NCBI GenBank assembly: GCA_023253615.1
Contig: JALRFZ010000050.1
Coordinates: forward strand, 1-7,682
Length of the DNA: 7,682 nt
DNA from: Verrucomicrobiales bacterium
GTDB lineage: Bacteria; Verrucomicrobiota; Verrucomicrobiia; Verrucomicrobiales; DEV007
Direction of reading: 5' to 3'
In this document: positions 1 through 6,184 of the stretch, one piece after another
Layout: each line of letters starts with the position of its first letter
Numbering within the stretch: position 1 is the first letter of the stretch
The notes under the pieces: generated by a model
The model's input: the letters and a program-made list of their open reading frames with translations, nothing else
Told to the model about the DNA's origin: nothing
The model's database searches: none
Program-made: the position numbers and the translations under genes

Positions 1-1
1 C

Positions 2-1444
2 CGCCAGCTTGAATGCCGCGTCCTCGCCGGGGCCGCCGCCGCCCTGGTATTCGTTCTCACCGCCCCTGCTTCCGCCCAGGAAGCCGATCCGGCGGCGCTG
101 CTCCGCGCCCTCGCGCTCAAGGCCAACGAGGGCAACGAAGAGGCGGCCAAGGGGCTCGCCGACCGGCTCCTCGCCGCGATGCCGGCACGGGTCGATCCGG
201 CCTTCGCCGCCGAAGTCGAGGCCGCGGGCAACGTGGAGGCCGCCCGCCTCCTCGGCATGATCATACTCCGCGCCGGCGAGGAGGATTTCCGCGCGGACGG
301 CATGGCCCTTCTGGAAAAGGCGGTCGAGGGATCTTCGGTCGCCGCGACGGAGGCCCTCGCCGTGATCCTGCTCGAGGGGCAGTTCGGGCAACCCCGCGAT
401 CTGGCGCGCGCCGTCGAGCTCCTGCGCCGCGCCCGCCAGATGCCCGGGGCAAAGGAGGCCCACCGGCTCCTCGGCGAGCTCGCTATCGGAGGGCGGGGGA
501 TGCCCCGCGACGTCGCACTTGCGATCGAGTATCTGAGGCGCGGAGTCGAGGCCGGTTCCCCCGGATGCCATCTCGCCCTGCACCGCCTCTACCGGGATCC
601 GGAGGGCGGGGCGCACGATCCTGTCGAGGCCGAGCGCCAGGCCCGGGCCGCCGCCGAGGCCGGCAGCGCCGAGGCCGCCCATGAACTCGGGATCTTTTAC
701 GAGCGGTATGTCGAGGGGGCGCCGAACTGGTCCCGGGCCGCGGAGTGGTTGAAAAAAGCCTTCGAGGGTGGCCACGGGCCTGCCGCCGTGCGCCTCGCCG
801 ACTATGCCTTCGAGGGCCGTCTCGGGCGCGTTGATCCCGCCGAGGGCACCCGACTCCTCCGCGAGGCGGCCGGACTCGGAGATGGCGGGGCCTGCCTGCG
901 TCTCGCCGCCCTTTACGAGAAAGGCGGGATCCTGCCACAGGATCCCGTCGCCTCGACCGCCTGGATCCGCATCGCCGCCTCTTTCGGCCATGCCCCCGCC
1001 GAGAACGCCTACGGACTCCGCCTCGTCAACGGCTACGGCGTCGCCGCCGATCCTGCCGAAGCGGCCCGGTGGTTCGCCCGGGCGGCGGCGCAGGGCTCGG
1101 CCGACGGACAGGTCAATCTCGCCCTCCTCCTCGAAAACGGAATCGGGGTCGCCGCCGATCCTGTCGAGGCCCGTCGTCATTTCCTCGCCGCCGCGGAGGC
1201 CGGGCAGGGAGTCGCGCAGGAGCGTCTCGCCCGCCTTTTCAGCGAGGGTGCCGACATCGCCGCGCGGGATCCCCTCGAGGCCGCCTACTGGGCCGCCCGT
1301 GCCGAGAGAAGCGGGGTGTCCGCTGCCAGGGCTCTCGCCGCCACCCTCCGCGCCGCTCTCGACGCGGGCCGGATCGCCGAGCTCGATCGCCGCCTCGGTC
1401 CCGCTCCCGCGCCACCCGGAGCACGGGCCGCGGCCTTCCCCTGA
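2..1444 (+). CDS. Exported Sel1-repeat (SLR) solenoid protein, 5' end missing
   Basis: The open frame runs from the first bases of the window to TGA at 1442-1444 (480 visible residues). No start codon lies in frame before codon 60, and the upstream codons read as the end of a signal peptide: a hydrophobic run (residues 7-22) and a cleavage site A-S-A before Q26. The real start is therefore just outside the window, and the in-frame ATG at 179 is internal. After the signal, about ten Sel1-like repeats of roughly 36 residues fill residues 77-440 (pattern A-x-x-x-L-A-x-x-Y/L-x-x-G-x-G-V-x-x-D-x-x-E-A-x-x-W/L-x-x-A-A-x-x-G). Units 8 and 9 both carry GVAADP. The C-terminus is A/P-rich. Sel1 repeats are protein-binding alpha/alpha solenoids, here periplasmic. 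The next gene follows after 60 bases with no terminator seen, so co-transcription is likely. An AlgK-like scaffold role in polysaccharide export is inference from context; repeat identity is firm. Confidence 0.88.
   Translation, partial: RQLECRVLAGAAAALVFVLTAPASAQEADPAALLRALALKANEGNEEAAKGLADRLLAAMPARVDPAFAAEVEAAGNVEAARLLGMIILRAGEEDFRADGMALLEKAVEGSSVAATEALAVILLEGQFGQPRDLARAVELLRRARQMPGAKEAHRLLGELAIGGRGMPRDVALAIEYLRRGVEAGSPGCHLALHRLYRDPEGGAHDPVEAERQARAAAEAGSAEAAHELGIFYERYVEGAPNWSRAAEWLKKAFEGGHGPAAVRLADYAFEGRLGRVDPAEGTRLLREAAGLGDGGACLRLAALYEKGGILPQDPVASTAWIRIAASFGHAPAENAYGLRLVNGYGVAADPAEAARWFARAAAQGSADGQVNLALLLENGIGVAADPVEARRHFLAAAEAGQGVAQERLARLFSEGADIAARDPLEAAYWAARAERSGVSAARALAATLRAALDAGRIAELDRRLGPAPAPPGARAAAFP
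1040..1163 (+). repeat. 16-bp direct repeat pair spanning one Sel1 unit
   Basis: An identical 16-base word occurs at 1040-1055 and 1148-1163, exactly 108 bases (36 codons) apart. It encodes V-A-A-D-P at the same position of two neighbouring Sel1 units. This supports unit duplication within the solenoid and could allow repeat-number change by recombination. Confidence 0.7.
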
Positions 1445-1504
1445 TCGATCCATCACGCCCTCCTTTTCCGGTCTTTTGGAATCGTTTCCGCTTCCCCTTC
1501 ACGC

Positions 1505-3085
1505 ATGAATGCCACCCTCGAGATGCTCGGTTACTTCCGCGAGGCCACCGTTTTCTTTTGCGCGCTCCTCATCGGCCTCGGGTCCGTCGTCCTTTTGCGG
1601 TGTTTCTGGCGGTCGGACCGGGGGCGCGACGTCGGCGACGGCGTCCGCAAGCTCCAGACCGAGCCCATCCTCCGCGTCGGCGGGGTCGCCCTCTTCGCCG
1701 TCTTCCTCTTCGCCTGTCTCACGGCCATGAGCAGCTCCCATCCCGACCGGGTCTCGCTCGTCGGCTGGCCCTTCTTCCTCCTCGGCACGACGATGTTCCT
1801 CCTCGGTTTCCTCGATGACCTTTTCGGCCTGCCCGCCCTCCTGCGGCTCTTCGTGCAGATCGCCGTCGGGGTCGCCGCCTACCTCTGCGAGATGCGCATC
1901 GATCTGGTCAGCCATCCCCTCGGGGCGGGGGAGATCGAGACCGGTGCCTTCGGGCTCGTCCTCACCGTGATCTGGTTCGCCGCCATCCCGAATCTGATCA
2001 ACCTCGTCGATGGCATGGACGGGCTCGCCGGCGGCATCGCCCTCTTTCTTTCCCTCACCCTAGCCACCCTCGGGGCCTTCTCGGGCCATACCGAGCTGCT
2101 CCTCCTCCACGTCGCCCTGGTCGGCGGCATCGTCGCCTTCCTCATCTTCAATCTGCCGCCGGCGAAAATCTACATGGGGGATGGCGGCGCGTATCTCATC
2201 GGGTTCATCATCGCGGGTTCCTCGCTCCTCACCTCGAACAAGGGATCGATCTTCGGGGCGCTCCTCGTCGTCGTCATCGCCCTGGGTTTCCCGATTCTCG
2301 ACACCGCCCTCGCCATGCTGCGGCGCGGGCTCACCGGGCTGCCCGTGATGCGTCCCGACGCCCTGCATCTCCACCACCGGCTCCTCACCCTCGGATTTTC
2401 CAAGCGGAACATCCTCTTCATCCTCTACGGCGTCTTCGCGGGGCTCTCCATCCTCGGTCTCAGCGTCTTCCTTTCCGCCGGCTACACCCTGCCCATCGTC
2501 GGCATGGTCGCCACCATCGCCGTGATCCAGACGATGCGTTTCGTCGGGCTGCCGCACAATTTCGCCGAGGTGAAAAAGGTCCTCCGCGACATCGTCGCCG
2601 CACGCAAGGACGTCCGCTACGCCTATGCCATGTCCCTCGTCCTCGAGCATGACCTCGAGCGGGTCCCCGATGCCGGCGGTTTCTGGGAAAAACTCCGCGA
2701 ATTCCTCTCGAGGCTCGGCATCACGCCGGTCGTCGGAGAGCTGCCTCCCCCGGCCGATCCCGAGAGGAAAACCATCGTCGTCCGGATCGACGAGTCCACC
2801 CTCTGGGTGCTCCGCTGTCCGCGGCCCGAAGGGACCAGCCGCCGCTGGGAGCGCGTCGCCCGCTGTTTCCTGTCCGCCATCATGGGGGCCCGTGCCCGAT
2901 GGGGGAGCGGACTGCCGGCCTCCCTCGGATTCCTCGGATTCGAAGATCCCGGAGCGCTCGCGGCCACCGAACGGGCCCTCCTCGCCGCGAATACACCCCC
3001 GGCCGTTGCGGCCGAATCCGGGACCGCCCCGGGCACCGGCACCGATCCGGCATCCACCACCACCGGCCTCGGAGCGGAATCCTGA
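1505..3085 (+). CDS. WecA/TagO-type polyprenyl-phosphate sugar-1-phosphate transferase with C-terminal extension
   Basis: This is a 526-residue polytopic inner-membrane protein of the MraY/WecA family (Glycos_transf_4), which transfers a UDP-sugar's sugar-1-phosphate to undecaprenyl phosphate as the first step of glycan assembly. Visible motifs, in order: a cytoplasmic RKLQTEPILRVGG loop (48-60), the Mg-binding pair D104-D105 in LDDLFGL, NLINLVDGMDGLAGG (163-177, catalytic Asp region), FNLPPAKIYMGDGG (215-228), PILDTA with D266, and the HLHH motif (288-291) of the nucleotide-sugar loop. About ten or eleven membrane segments end near residue 345. The family is usually about 320-380 residues. 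Residues about 350-526 are an added cytoplasmic region with alternating helix and strand character, ending in a low-complexity A/T/G/P tail. The family's usual RKxH motif has Gln for His here. ATG 1505 has a pyrimidine-rich leader and no Shine-Dalgarno. Sugar specificity (GlcNAc, QuiNAc, FucNAc or other) cannot be read from sequence. Confidence 0.92.
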   Translation: MNATLEMLGYFREATVFFCALLIGLGSVVLLRCFWRSDRGRDVGDGVRKLQTEPILRVGGVALFAVFLFACLTAMSSSHPDRVSLVGWPFFLLGTTMFLLGFLDDLFGLPALLRLFVQIAVGVAAYLCEMRIDLVSHPLGAGEIETGAFGLVLTVIWFAAIPNLINLVDGMDGLAGGIALFLSLTLATLGAFSGHTELLLLHVALVGGIVAFLIFNLPPAKIYMGDGGAYLIGFIIAGSSLLTSNKGSIFGALLVVVIALGFPILDTALAMLRRGLTGLPVMRPDALHLHHRLLTLGFSKRNILFILYGVFAGLSILGLSVFLSAGYTLPIVGMVATIAVIQTMRFVGLPHNFAEVKKVLRDIVAARKDVRYAYAMSLVLEHDLERVPDAGGFWEKLREFLSRLGITPVVGELPPPADPERKTIVVRIDESTLWVLRCPRPEGTSRRWERVARCFLSAIMGARARWGSGLPASLGFLGFEDPGALAATERALLAANTPPAVAAESGTAPGTGTDPASTTTGLGAES

Positions 3086-3106
3086 TTTCTTGCTTCTGCG
3101 AAATGA

Positions 3107-3159
3107 TTTTTATTTTTTGCTACCAAATCTTGACGAGTCGTTCGCCATGATGTTCTAAT
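3107..3159 (+). promoter_or_regulatory. Predicted sigma70-type promoter with UP-like element (P1)
   Basis: In the gap after the transferase gene, TTGACG (3130-3135) and TCTAAT (3154-3159) each match 5 of 6 consensus bases, with an 18-base spacer and a TGn extended -10 at 3151-3153. A T-rich tract (3107-3118) and an AAA (3125-3127) sit where RNA polymerase UP-element subsites are expected; such AT-richness stands out in this GC-rich DNA. Transcription should begin near 3166. That puts the ATG at 3158 inside the promoter and leaves 3173 or 3179 as the usable start of the barrel gene. Confidence 0.6.
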
Positions 3160-3172
3160 GCCGCCCTCATCA

Positions 3173-4510
3173 ATGTTCATGTTCCCCCGTCTGACATCGC
3201 GATTTCTCTTCGTGCTCCTGTTTCTGGTGCCTGTGATCCCCGCTTGGTCGCAGATGGTGGAGGAGGACAACGGTCTGGTGGCATCCGGTCTTGATTCCGT
3301 GCTGGCGTCCGCGGAGCAAGCTTCCGCCGGGGGGGGGCGGCTACGACAGCCTGCTTCCGGGGCCCCGGGGCTGGAGGATTCGGCCCTCGGTTTCGTCCTC
3401 TTCCCCGACCTGAAATTCGACCTGATCGGTTCCACCTCTTACATCTTTGATTCGAACACCACCCAGAGCCCCATCGCGAACAGCACCTCGGTCTTTGCCT
3501 TCGGGCTCGCCGCCATCGCCAAATCCGGTGATGAGAAGAATCGCGGTGCCTACTACTCCCTCGATTACAACGGCCAGGCTTTCCTCTACACCGACTCCGC
3601 CGACGATTTCGGGCGCGATCCCTACGAGCATTACTTCAGCGGTCTCGTCGGCGTCAACGGTGGCAAGACCCGTCTCCGGCTCGATGTCGATTACCACCGC
3701 AACAACGGCAACTCGATCCAGTGGGACAACATCCAGCGCGAGACCCGGCGTGCCGCCAGCCATGATTACAATTTCACCCTCAGCGGCTCGCGCGATCTCC
3801 ACCGCGGTGATCTGCTCTTCTCGACCGGCTACGCCCTGCGCGATTTCGATCCCGGCACCGGCTTCGGCGATGGCGAGAACACCTTCGGCGATCTCTCCTA
3901 CATGACGACGCCTTCCTTTGCGCCGAAGTCCACCGTCGGTCTCGGCGTCCGGTTCGGTTCCGACGATTACGACGGCCAGTCCTCGCAGGACTATACGACC
4001 CCGTCGCTGCGCTGGGGCTACCGGCTCTCCGGCAAGACCTCGATCCACAATTCGCTCGGCTATGAGTTCCGCTCGATCGACGCACCCGGATCGGTCGAGT
4101 CCGAGAACGTCGTCTACAACGGCAGCATCAACTGGGCCGCCACCTCCAAGACGGGCTTCGCTCTCAACTACTACCGGAACGTCCTGCCCTCCTACGTCCT
4201 CACCGGCGAGGATTCGACCAACACCGGCATCAGCCTGCAGATGCAGAACGACCTCCCCGGTCTCTTTGCGCTCACCTCCAGAATCGGATACGAGAACGCC
4301 GAGTATTTCGCCGGATCGGCCGGGGCCTCGAGCGACCGCGACGACAATTTCGCCCGCCTTTCCCTCGAGCTGACCCATCCGCTCGTCATCACCGAGCGGA
4401 TCCACGGCCAGTGGGCCGTCTTCTACAATTACAACCAGAACGACTCGAACCAGGCCGCCTTCGAGTTCGAGCAAAGCATCACGGGCATCCGTTTCTCCCT
4501 GCTCTATTGA
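3173..4510 (+). CDS. Outer-membrane beta-barrel protein (BBP2-like porin), probable polysaccharide export pore
   Basis: The product is about 445 residues from ATG 3173. The frame also has ATGs at 3158 and 3179. 3158 overlaps the predicted -10 box, and 3179 gives the tightest signal peptide, so 3173 is a compromise. The signal peptide has basic residues, a hydrophobic FLFVLLFLV core and cleavage around A-W-S-Q. A variable linker with three GGG codons (residues 53-55) follows. The rest is alternating polar/aromatic beta-strands joined by D/N/G-rich turns. By eye I count about 18 strands, and the chain ends in the aromatic-terminated strand FSLLY typical of outer-membrane barrels recognised by the BAM complex. 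The early YIFDSNTT segment resembles the opening strand of putative beta-barrel porins (BBP2 type) common in EPS loci. It has its own promoter and lies 47 bases before the SdrD-B-like gene. The pore role is inference from architecture and neighbours. Confidence 0.82.
   Translation: MFMFPRLTSRFLFVLLFLVPVIPAWSQMVEEDNGLVASGLDSVLASAEQASAGGGRLRQPASGAPGLEDSALGFVLFPDLKFDLIGSTSYIFDSNTTQSPIANSTSVFAFGLAAIAKSGDEKNRGAYYSLDYNGQAFLYTDSADDFGRDPYEHYFSGLVGVNGGKTRLRLDVDYHRNNGNSIQWDNIQRETRRAASHDYNFTLSGSRDLHRGDLLFSTGYALRDFDPGTGFGDGENTFGDLSYMTTPSFAPKSTVGLGVRFGSDDYDGQSSQDYTTPSLRWGYRLSGKTSIHNSLGYEFRSIDAPGSVESENVVYNGSINWAATSKTGFALNYYRNVLPSYVLTGEDSTNTGISLQMQNDLPGLFALTSRIGYENAEYFAGSAGASSDRDDNFARLSLELTHPLVITERIHGQWAVFYNYNQNDSNQAAFEFEQSITGIRFSLLY
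3329..3337 (+). repeat. Homopolymer of nine G inside the barrel coding region
   Basis: Nine consecutive G encode three GGG glycine codons between the signal peptide and the barrel, about 156 bases into the gene. Loss of one G would shift reading to a TGA at 3411-3413; gain of one G would shift it to a TGA at 3448-3450. The tract could thus act as an on/off switch by slipped-strand mispairing. The frame is intact as given. Confidence 0.9.
3357..3368. repeat. 12-bp perfect GC palindrome
   Basis: CCGGGGCCCCGG reads the same on both strands and lies 19 bases after the G9 tract, inside the linker coding region of the barrel gene. It could form a small structure that promotes polymerase pausing near the tract. 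It may equally be chance in GC-rich DNA. Confidence 0.5.
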
Positions 4511-4557
4511 TTGTTCCCTTCGTTTCGATCCGTCCTGAAACCCGCTCTCCTTCATTC

Positions 4558-5043
4558 ATGAAGAAACTGCCCACGCTTCTCGCCCTGCTTCTCGCCAGCC
4601 TCATGGGTGCTCCCGCTGATCTCCACGCCGCCAAGCGCCGGGACGTGAAAGGCACCATCTACAACGACCCCAACGGCAACAACAAACTCGACAACAACGA
4701 GAAGGGCGGACAGCCCTCCACCGTCTGGCTTTACCGTGTCAGCCCCAACGGCGAAAGCAAAAAGGTCGGCAAGGTCGCTACCGACAACGCCGGCAATTAC
4801 GTCTTCAACAACGTGAAGTCGGGAAAGTATTTCATTTCCGTCCGTTACAACACGAACAAGTTCGCGGTGCGCAGCCGCACCTTCACCATCGGCGGAGGCA
4901 GCAACGCGCCTTTCAACGCCAACGTTCCCTTCGTGAGTCCCACGACGGTGAACAAGTATCCCCAGCTCACCTCCACCCCGAATCCGGCGAACCTGGATCA
5001 GGATGGGAATGGTTCGACCAACGTGACGCCCTTCGCGCCCTGA
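4558..5043 (+). CDS. Small secreted SdrD-B-like domain protein
   Basis: The product is 161 residues. ATG 4558 is chosen because it directly precedes a classic signal peptide: MKK, then the hydrophobic core LLALLLASLMG, then cleavage near H-A-A (24-25). The in-frame ATG at 4411 lies inside the barrel gene and adds no plausible leader. Residues 30-97 match the SdrD-B-like/Cna-B immunoglobulin-type fold: an opening strand VKGTIYND, an acidic/Asn loop with EF-hand-like spacing (D37 to E48), a middle strand TVWLYRV, then TDNAGNYVF and the G-K-Y closing strand (75-97). A second D-Q-D-G-N-G loop sits near the C-terminus. Such domains are usually found as repeats in large surface proteins; here there is a single copy with no anchor, lipobox or sorting tail. 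It is Asn- and Lys-rich, unlike its neighbours. It is probably co-transcribed with the barrel. Its function is unknown; a matrix or accessory role in EPS is inference. Confidence 0.85.
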   Translation: MKKLPTLLALLLASLMGAPADLHAAKRRDVKGTIYNDPNGNNKLDNNEKGGQPSTVWLYRVSPNGESKKVGKVATDNAGNYVFNNVKSGKYFISVRYNTNKFAVRSRTFTIGGGSNAPFNANVPFVSPTTVNKYPQLTSTPNPANLDQDGNGSTNVTPFAP

Positions 5044-5055
5044 GTTCCCCGCCCG

Positions 5056-5075
5056 CCCGGCCGGAAGGGGCCGGG
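5056..5075 (+). other. Strong GC hairpin just after the SdrD-B-like gene
   Basis: CCCGGCC (5056-5062) pairs perfectly with GGCCGGG (5069-5075) around a six-base loop, starting 12 bases after the stop codon. No T-run follows, so it is not a standard intrinsic terminator. It may protect the mRNA 3' end or assist the hairpin downstream. Confidence 0.5.
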
Positions 5076-5085
5076 GTTGGATGAA

Positions 5086-5125
5086 GGTTCCGGCTTCCGG
5101 CGGTTTCACCACCGGAACCTGTTTT
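5086..5125 (+). terminator. Probable intrinsic terminator with two alternative stems
   Basis: CCGGAACC (5112-5119) can pair either with GGTTCCGG (5086-5093; 8 bp, 18-base loop) or, through CCGGAA, with TTCCGG (5095-5100; 6 bp plus an inner GGT/ACC helix across a C-A mismatch). A short T-run (5122-5125) follows. It lies between the SdrD-B-like gene and the OPX gene and would end the barrel/SdrD-B-like transcript. The T-run is short, so termination may be partial. Confidence 0.5.
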
Positions 5126-5150
5126 CAATACGCGGATTCCGTGGTAGACT
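5122..5150 (+). promoter_or_regulatory. Predicted sigma70-type promoter for the OPX/kinase genes (P2)
   Basis: TTTTCA (5122-5127) and TAGACT (5145-5150) each match 4 of 6 consensus bases, with an ideal 17-base spacer and a TGn extended -10 (5142-5144). The -35 box overlaps the T-run of the upstream terminator. Transcription from about 5157 would give a leader of roughly 26 bases to ATG 5183. It would also exclude the in-frame ATG at 5081, which lies upstream of the promoter. Confidence 0.45.
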
Positions 5151-5182
5151 GGCGCTCGTCGCAAGAGCCCTCGAATTTCCTC

Positions 5183-6148
5183 ATGAGTGAATGGTTTACC
5201 CCGAATCTTCGCCGCCGGATCCAGGGAGGGCTCACCGCCTTGGGTCTCCTCGCCGGATTTGCGATGGTTCCCCTCGTCGCGCAGGACAGCCCGCCGCCGC
5301 CCCGCGCCGAGGAGGTGGCTCCGGTCGCCGATCCCGTGGCCGTGCGCCGCACGACCACCGGTGAAGTGCGGGAAAACCTGAAGCTCAAGACGGGCGACAT
5401 CGTTTCCATCAACGTCTTCGGCGAGGCGTCCCTGACTGGAGCCTTCACCGTCGGCCCGGGGGGCGAGATCGTTTTCCCCCTCCTCGGCACCATTCCCGCC
5501 GCAGGGTCCACCGCGATCGAAGTCGGCGAGAGAATCAAGACCCTGCTCGAGACCGATTACATCCGCAGCGCCCAGGTTTCCGTGGCCATCGCCGAAGAGG
5601 CCAAGCTCGCCCCCAACACCGTCACCGTGATCGGACAGGTCATGCGTCCCGGGCAGGTCGCCTTCGAGAAGGATACCCCCATGGATCTCTTCACCGCCAT
5701 CTCCACCGCCGGCGGGCTCACCGAGCGGGGCGACCGCAACCGCATCGAGCTGAAGCGGCGCGACGACGACGACCTCCGCACCCAGTCCGTCAACCTCGAC
5801 CGCGACCGCGTCCTCAAGCTGCGCGACAAGGATACCATCATCGTCCACGCCCTCCCCGAAAAGATTATCGCGGAGAAGGTCATCCAGACCGTCACCGTCA
5901 TCGGGGAGGTGAAACAGCCCGGGCAGGTCCCGCTGAAAGACGACCAGCCCCTCGACATCATCACCGCCATCGCCATGTCCGGCGGTTTCACCGACGTGGC
6001 CCGCCCTTCGCGTGTCGTCGTGCGCCGCAACACCGAGGCCGGGGTGCAATCCATCGAGGTCAACGTCTCGAAGATGCAGAGGGACAACTCGCAGCCCTTC
6101 CTCCTCCAGCCGAACGACACCGTCACCGTCCCGCAGAGCGTCTTCTGA
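5183..6148 (+). CDS. Polysaccharide export (OPX/Wza-family) protein, short periplasmic form
   Basis: The product is 321 residues. ATG 5183 is preferred over 5081 because it directly starts a signal peptide (basic RRR at 10-12, hydrophobic 16-33, cleavage near V-A before Q34) and follows the predicted promoter. Domain order: a proline-rich linker (35-55); a Poly_export domain (about 65-137; LKTGDIVSINVFGE, then GPGGEIVFPLLG); SLBB 1 (about 146-222); SLBB 2 (about 236-316). The two SLBB units are clear duplicates, opening with TVTVIGQV and TVTVIGEV, followed by PGQV and then S-x-x-GG or M-S-GG. OPX proteins form the periplasmic/outer-membrane conduit for EPS and capsule, stacked on a polysaccharide co-polymerase. 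Unlike E. coli Wza, this protein has no lipobox cysteine and ends at P-Q-S-V-F right after SLBB 2, with no amphipathic helix to span the outer membrane. The co-polymerase gene follows after 36 bases. Confidence 0.93.
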   Translation: MSEWFTPNLRRRIQGGLTALGLLAGFAMVPLVAQDSPPPPRAEEVAPVADPVAVRRTTTGEVRENLKLKTGDIVSINVFGEASLTGAFTVGPGGEIVFPLLGTIPAAGSTAIEVGERIKTLLETDYIRSAQVSVAIAEEAKLAPNTVTVIGQVMRPGQVAFEKDTPMDLFTAISTAGGLTERGDRNRIELKRRDDDDLRTQSVNLDRDRVLKLRDKDTIIVHALPEKIIAEKVIQTVTVIGEVKQPGQVPLKDDQPLDIITAIAMSGGFTDVARPSRVVVRRNTEAGVQSIEVNVSKMQRDNSQPFLLQPNDTVTVPQSVF

Positions 6149-6184
6149 GTCCGGCGCCTTTCTCCGCTTCCTCCGTCTCCCTGC
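6149..6184 (+). other. Pyrimidine-rich intergenic leader without Shine-Dalgarno
   Basis: The 36 bases between the OPX stop and the kinase ATG contain no A and only seven G; the other 29 are C or T. No purine-rich ribosome binding site exists, although this must be the initiation region for the kinase gene. It suggests translational coupling or initiation through ribosomal protein S1 on pyrimidine-rich RNA. Confidence 0.6.

Noticed and set aside
13..684. Plus-strand open frame of 223 codons overlapping the Sel1 gene
   Set aside because: It is Arg/Pro/Gly-rich nonsense in another frame; the Sel1 frame has repeats and a signal peptide.
1445..1504. Possible promoter between the Sel1 and transferase genes
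   Set aside because: No -35/-10 pair of acceptable quality was seen in these 60 bases; co-transcription is simpler.
3086..3118. Weak hairpin (TTGC/GCGA) followed by a T-rich run after the transferase gene, as terminator
   Set aside because: The stem is only four pairs including a wobble, and the T-run is 6 or more bases past it. The AT tract fits better as an UP-like element of promoter P1.
3341..4555. Minus-strand open frame of 404 codons opposite the barrel gene
   Set aside because: The translation is V/G/E-repetitive without recognisable domains, and the + strand encodes a convincing signal peptide and barrel. It is a codon-bias shadow.
4411..4557. Upstream ATG for the SdrD-B-like gene
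   Set aside because: It lies within the barrel coding region in another frame and adds 49 residues ahead of a textbook signal peptide that starts at 4558.
5081..5182. Upstream ATG extending the OPX protein by 34 residues, including a cysteine
   Set aside because: The extension precedes the predicted promoter, has no hydrophobic stretch before the Cys (so no lipobox), and buries the real signal peptide inside the protein.
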